In this document: positions 22,671 through 24,737 of the stretch, one piece after another | Position numbering within the stretch: position 1 is the stretch's first letter | How the letters are laid out: each line of letters begins with the position of its first letter | Translations under genes and position numbers: made by a program | Assembly (NCBI GenBank): GCA_029068665.1 | Contig: JAIECC010000175.1 | Coordinates: forward strand, 1 to 24,737 | Length of the DNA stretch: 24,737 bases | Reading direction: 5' to 3' | Source of the DNA: Lachnospiraceae bacterium | GTDB lineage: Bacteria > Bacillota > Clostridia > Lachnospirales > Lachnospiraceae | The notes under the pieces: generated by a model | Databases searched by the model: none | Seen by the model: only the letters and a program-made list of their open reading frames with translations | What the model was told of the DNA's origin: nothing

Positions 22671-22727
22671 AAGGATATAGTTTGAACTTTGCATAAAGAA
22701 TGAATTATCAAATAGAAAGGAACCCAA

Positions 22728-23060
22728 ATGAAGAAGCGAAAAGAGGTTATCGATTATTGTCTTACTTATAAAAATGTATATGAGGATTATCCCTTTCATG
22801 ACCCCAATTGGTGTGTCATCCGGCATAGAGAGAATAAGAAGGTATTTGCCTGGATTTTTGATAAGGATGGACACGTATGGATTAATGTAAAAGCAGACCC
22901 GGAGTGGAGAGATTTCTGGAGACAGGCCTATGAATCCGTATTGCCGGCATATCATTTAAATAAAGAGCATTGGAACTCGATTATTCTGGATGGCACGGTA
23001 CCGGAAAAAGATATTAAGCGTATGATTGGTGAAAGCTATGATTTAACAGGGGTCACATAG
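22728..23060 (+). CDS. MmcQ/YjbR family protein
   Basis: The product is 110 residues, close to the usual 115-120. The family pattern is complete: MKKRKEVIDYCLTYKNVYED, then DYPFHDPNWCVIRHRENKKVFAWI, given in parts, followed by VWINVKADPEWRDFWRQAYESV and the typical HWNSIILDGTVPEKDIKRMI. YjbR proteins have a CyaY-like double-wing fold, and DNA binding has been proposed; the cellular role is unclear. GAAAGGA lies 7 nt before the ATG. It is transcribed alone and converges with the minus-strand XRE unit, overlapping its last gene by 8 nt. Confidence 0.9.
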   Translation: MKKRKEVIDYCLTYKNVYEDYPFHDPNWCVIRHRENKKVFAWIFDKDGHVWINVKADPEWRDFWRQAYESVLPAYHLNKEHWNSIILDGTVPEKDIKRMIGESYDLTGVT

Positions 23061-23308
23061 TTTTCATACAGATCAGTTTGATACAGCATCCAACTATCAT
23101 TTGACAGACGGCAGTGATGATCAGGGTATAGAATATAAAAATATTAAAATATCCTGCGATGATGCCTGCAATAATCATGCCAATTGACAAGATGAGCAGC
23201 AATGGCATTCCGGCTTTTGCCCGTATGGCAGCCAGTCGTTCATCGGTTTCCCTAATGTATTCCAGCTTTAGCTTTTCTTCGTTTGATTGATTTCTTATAT
23301 GCTTCCAT
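23053..23308 (-). pseudogene. Frameshifted two-helix membrane protein gene, partner of the XRE regulator
   Basis: An ATG at 23308 follows the XRE stop codon directly and has AGGAGG 8 nt upstream, so translation should start here. That frame stops after 18 codons (MEAYKKSIKRRKAKAGIH). In the +1 frame a good protein follows down to the TGA at 23053: EEKLKLEYIRETDERLAAI, RAKAGMPLLLILSIGM, IIAGIIAGYFNIF, IFYTLIITAV, CQMIVGCCIKLICMKTM. This has a charged head and two membrane helices. From start to stop there are 256 nt, one more than a whole number of codons, so a one-base insertion near the A-rich codons 9-12 would explain it. It could be a real mutation, a sequencing error or programmed shifting. 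The intact form would have 84 residues. Small two-helix proteins next to 68-residue XRE regulators are common in Clostridia. Confidence 0.65.
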
Positions 23309-23515
23309 CTATGATTCCTCCTCGTCTACAAATTCAAATATATCCTCGATGGCCAAACCGAAATATCGTGCAATCTTAAATGCCAAAGGCAGGGAAGCAA
23401 TATATTTTCCCACCTCAATGGATGTAATGGTCTGGCGGGTGACTCCAACTGCCAGAGCAAGCTCTTCCTGAGATATCTTCTGTTGTTTTCGTAATTCCCT
23501 GATTTTGTTCTGCAA
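23309..23515 (-). CDS. Small XRE-family transcriptional regulator
   Basis: The product is 68 residues and is nearly all helix-turn-helix: MQNKIRELRKQQKISQEELA, then VGVTRQTITSIEVGKYIASL and the tail FEFVDEEES. This is the compact Cro/C1 type often found with a small membrane protein. The ATG at 23515 has its AAAGGAG site 14 nt away. An in-frame TTG at 23521 has it at 8 nt and would give MQ-MQNK, so the real start may be 23521. It probably binds its own promoter region, which carries three phased repeats. The downstream partner gene begins at the next base. Confidence 0.88.
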   Translation of the reverse strand: MQNKIRELRKQQKISQEELALAVGVTRQTITSIEVGKYIASLPLAFKIARYFGLAIEDIFEFVDEEES

Positions 23516-23546
23516 GTAAATGACTCCTTTACTAATTGCAATGTCA

Positions 23547-23600
23547 ACTTTGCATTTTTAGTATAGTTGACTTTGCACAAAATGTCAAGCTTACTTTGCA
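23547..23600. repeat. Three direct repeats ACTTTGCA, 23-bp period, over the XRE promoter
   Basis: ACTTTGCA begins at 23547, 23570 and 23593, exactly 23 bp apart, about two helical turns. GTCAA/TTGAC blocks lie between or next to them, making larger imperfect dyads such as TGCAATGTCAACTTTGCA (23537-23554). They flank and overlap the promoter, as expected for a repressor operator. Confidence 0.6.
23560..23588 (-). promoter_or_regulatory. Promoter of the XRE regulator unit
   Basis: On the minus strand TTGACA (23588-23583), a 17-nt spacer and TATACT (23565-23560). The spacer contains the middle ACTTTGCA repeat, so a bound regulator would block it. Confidence 0.75.
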
Positions 23601-23819
23601 AAATTGTTTGAACGTAAAAATACATATACCTTAATAATGAATCACCGAAAGCGGGATAAAACGGTAAGAATATAATGGTAGTAATCATTATATTAAGTGG
23701 ATAATCTGCCGATATCTTATATGACGATTGGGATGGAAAAGGAGTTCCATTCTCCCATTGTTTTGCTATGAATGTTGCTGTAAGAATAAGGTACTATGAC
23801 GATCAAGGAGGATGAAGTT
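23601..23819. other. Intergenic stretch before the last gene
   Basis: This A/T-rich stretch must hold the promoter of the gene at 23820, but no clear consensus pair is seen. Weak candidates are TTGAAC-17-TTAATA near 23609-23637 and TTGTTT-17-TAAGAA near 23759-23787. No gene was found. Confidence 0.35.
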
Positions 23820-24665
23820 ATGAGTAAAAGAATTGAACAGAGTATTTATCTGAGCAAAGAAGGAATTGAAAATATGAAGTTTCAATTTCGGGCGTATGAG
23901 AAGAGTAAGGCAGGAGAGGCCTTGACGGAAGCGGAACAAAAAGTAGTTGACCGCATTGCTCAGGGAGAAAAGAATTATCAGGAATATGGATTGAATATGG
24001 AGGCAGATGCTGCCAGTGTACATATTTCCCAATTAGGTCTCGAAAAAGCGCAATACTTATTGACCGAGGCTGACAACAGGGCCCTGCAATTAGCTGGAAT
24101 CAGCGTGGAACCAAAGACGGGTTATGCAGCGGAATTTGATAAGATATCCAAGAATTATGCAGTGAATATAGTACAGCGGGATTATGAAGCGGCTGCAGAT
24201 ATGGACATCCTGACAAAATTGGATAAAAAGTATCAATCCCTTCGGGAAGAAATTGAAGCGGATTATACAGGAGATGAACAGAAGGAAAAGATATCGGAAT
24301 TAGATAATGATTATAAAGCAGTATTGAATGAAAACATTCTCAAGCCAATGGATTATACAATGAAAAAGGAAGAGTCAATCAATGAACTTCGTATGAAATT
24401 TTTGGCATCTTATGAAAAGACAATTCAGACAAGGGGTGAAAAAGCAGCAATAAGAGAATATGGAGATTTGTCTGTATGGAAAGAACCCGCTGCCGAGAAT
24501 GTAAGGCTGCTGGAAAAGTATCAGACTATGAGTGAGCAGTTAAAGAATCTGTTCGAAGGTTTTGATGGTTCGGGCTTTGGCATGGGGCAGGCGGCAGAAC
24601 TGCTTCGTAATATGACTATGGACCTTCAAACCATAAAAGCAAATAATCTGGTTTCTGCAGAATAG
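23820..24665 (+). CDS. Hypothetical helical cytoplasmic protein
   Basis: The product is 281 residues and I do not recognise it. It has no signal peptide, membrane segment or cysteine motif. It is strongly charged and helical throughout: MSKRIEQSIYLSKEGIENMK, then VDRIAQGEKNYQEYG, a heptad-like region at about 140-215 (LDKKYQSLREEIEAD, EKISELDNDYKAVLNEN) and a glycine-rich turn FDGSGFGMGQAAELL near the end. I chose the ATG at 23820 because AAGGAGG (23805-23811) lies 8 nt upstream; an in-frame ATG at 23796 has none. It appears to be a single-gene unit that ends with the long hairpin at 24691-24736. Confidence 0.75.
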   Translation: MSKRIEQSIYLSKEGIENMKFQFRAYEKSKAGEALTEAEQKVVDRIAQGEKNYQEYGLNMEADAASVHISQLGLEKAQYLLTEADNRALQLAGISVEPKTGYAAEFDKISKNYAVNIVQRDYEAAADMDILTKLDKKYQSLREEIEADYTGDEQKEKISELDNDYKAVLNENILKPMDYTMKKEESINELRMKFLASYEKTIQTRGEKAAIREYGDLSVWKEPAAENVRLLEKYQTMSEQLKNLFEGFDGSGFGMGQAAELLRNMTMDLQTIKANNLVSAE

Positions 24666-24690
24666 ATATTCATTCACCAATATGGTTTAG

Positions 24691-24736
24691 TATCCCTCTT
24701 TTATCAGACTGAGTATGCTCTGATGAAAGAGGGATA
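24691..24736 (+). terminator. Long hairpin after the last gene, probable terminator
   Basis: TATCCCTCTTTTATCAGA (24691-24708) pairs with TCTGATGAAAGAGGGATA (24719-24736), one T-G pair, loop of 10 nt. The T run cannot be checked because the window ends at 24737. Confidence 0.65.
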
Positions 24737-24737
24737 T

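Overview
The window looks like a chromosomal segment of a low-to-moderate GC, Gram-positive anaerobe of the Clostridia, most likely a member of the Lachnospiraceae. This rests on strong AGGAGG-type ribosome binding sites, sigma-A promoters (TTGACA/TATAAT), tRNA genes without an encoded CCA, and families common in that group: the PspA/SPFH pair, LytTR-DUF3021, DUF2809, DUF6033-like, and BlaI/BlaR1-like. The family assignment is inferred from gene content; no 16S gene is present.

Layout, left to right. (1) 1-6170: the 3' part of an HscC-type Hsp70, a pspA-SPFH membrane-stress pair with its own promoter and terminator, the housekeeping helicase pcrA, and a tiny membrane protein with an Asp/Phe repeat tail. 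(2) 6240-7020: a six-gene tRNA operon (Pro, Gly, Arg, His, Gln, Lys) with a consensus promoter and a strong terminator. (3) 7040-9541: a BlaI-type repressor and BlaR1-type membrane metalloprotease with an unusual sensor domain, then a DUF6033-like helical protein. (4) 9573-10576: a solitary beta-class DNA methyltransferase on the minus strand, whose promoter carries a perfect palindrome. (5) 10685-12169: a LytTR regulator, DUF3021 and DUF7010-like membrane-protein operon. (6) 12150-12450: an intergenic region that I read as an unannotated type I toxin-antitoxin module. It has a 29-residue hydrophobic peptide on the minus strand, a convergent small RNA with a consensus promoter, a shared bidirectional terminator and 5' direct repeats. 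(7) 12610-16211: DUF389, aroB, DUF2809 and PAP2 phosphatase, tightly packed. (8) 16221-21360, minus strand: an OmpR-type response regulator and histidine kinase followed by a MacB-like ABC exporter, with a direct-repeat box just upstream of the ABC genes. (9) 21389-22622: an ECF sigma factor with an overlapping single-pass membrane partner. (10) 22640-24737: a YjbR-family protein, an XRE regulator with a frameshifted two-TM partner gene and a three-repeat operator region, and an unrecognised helical protein followed by a long hairpin.

Functionally the window mixes housekeeping genes (tRNAs, pcrA, aroB) with several envelope-sensing units: PspA/SPFH, BlaI/BlaR1-like, LytTR/DUF3021, TCS plus ABC exporter, and ECF sigma plus membrane partner. 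I see no insertion sequence, prophage, CRISPR array or integrase. The most interesting item is the candidate type I toxin-antitoxin locus at 12150-12450.
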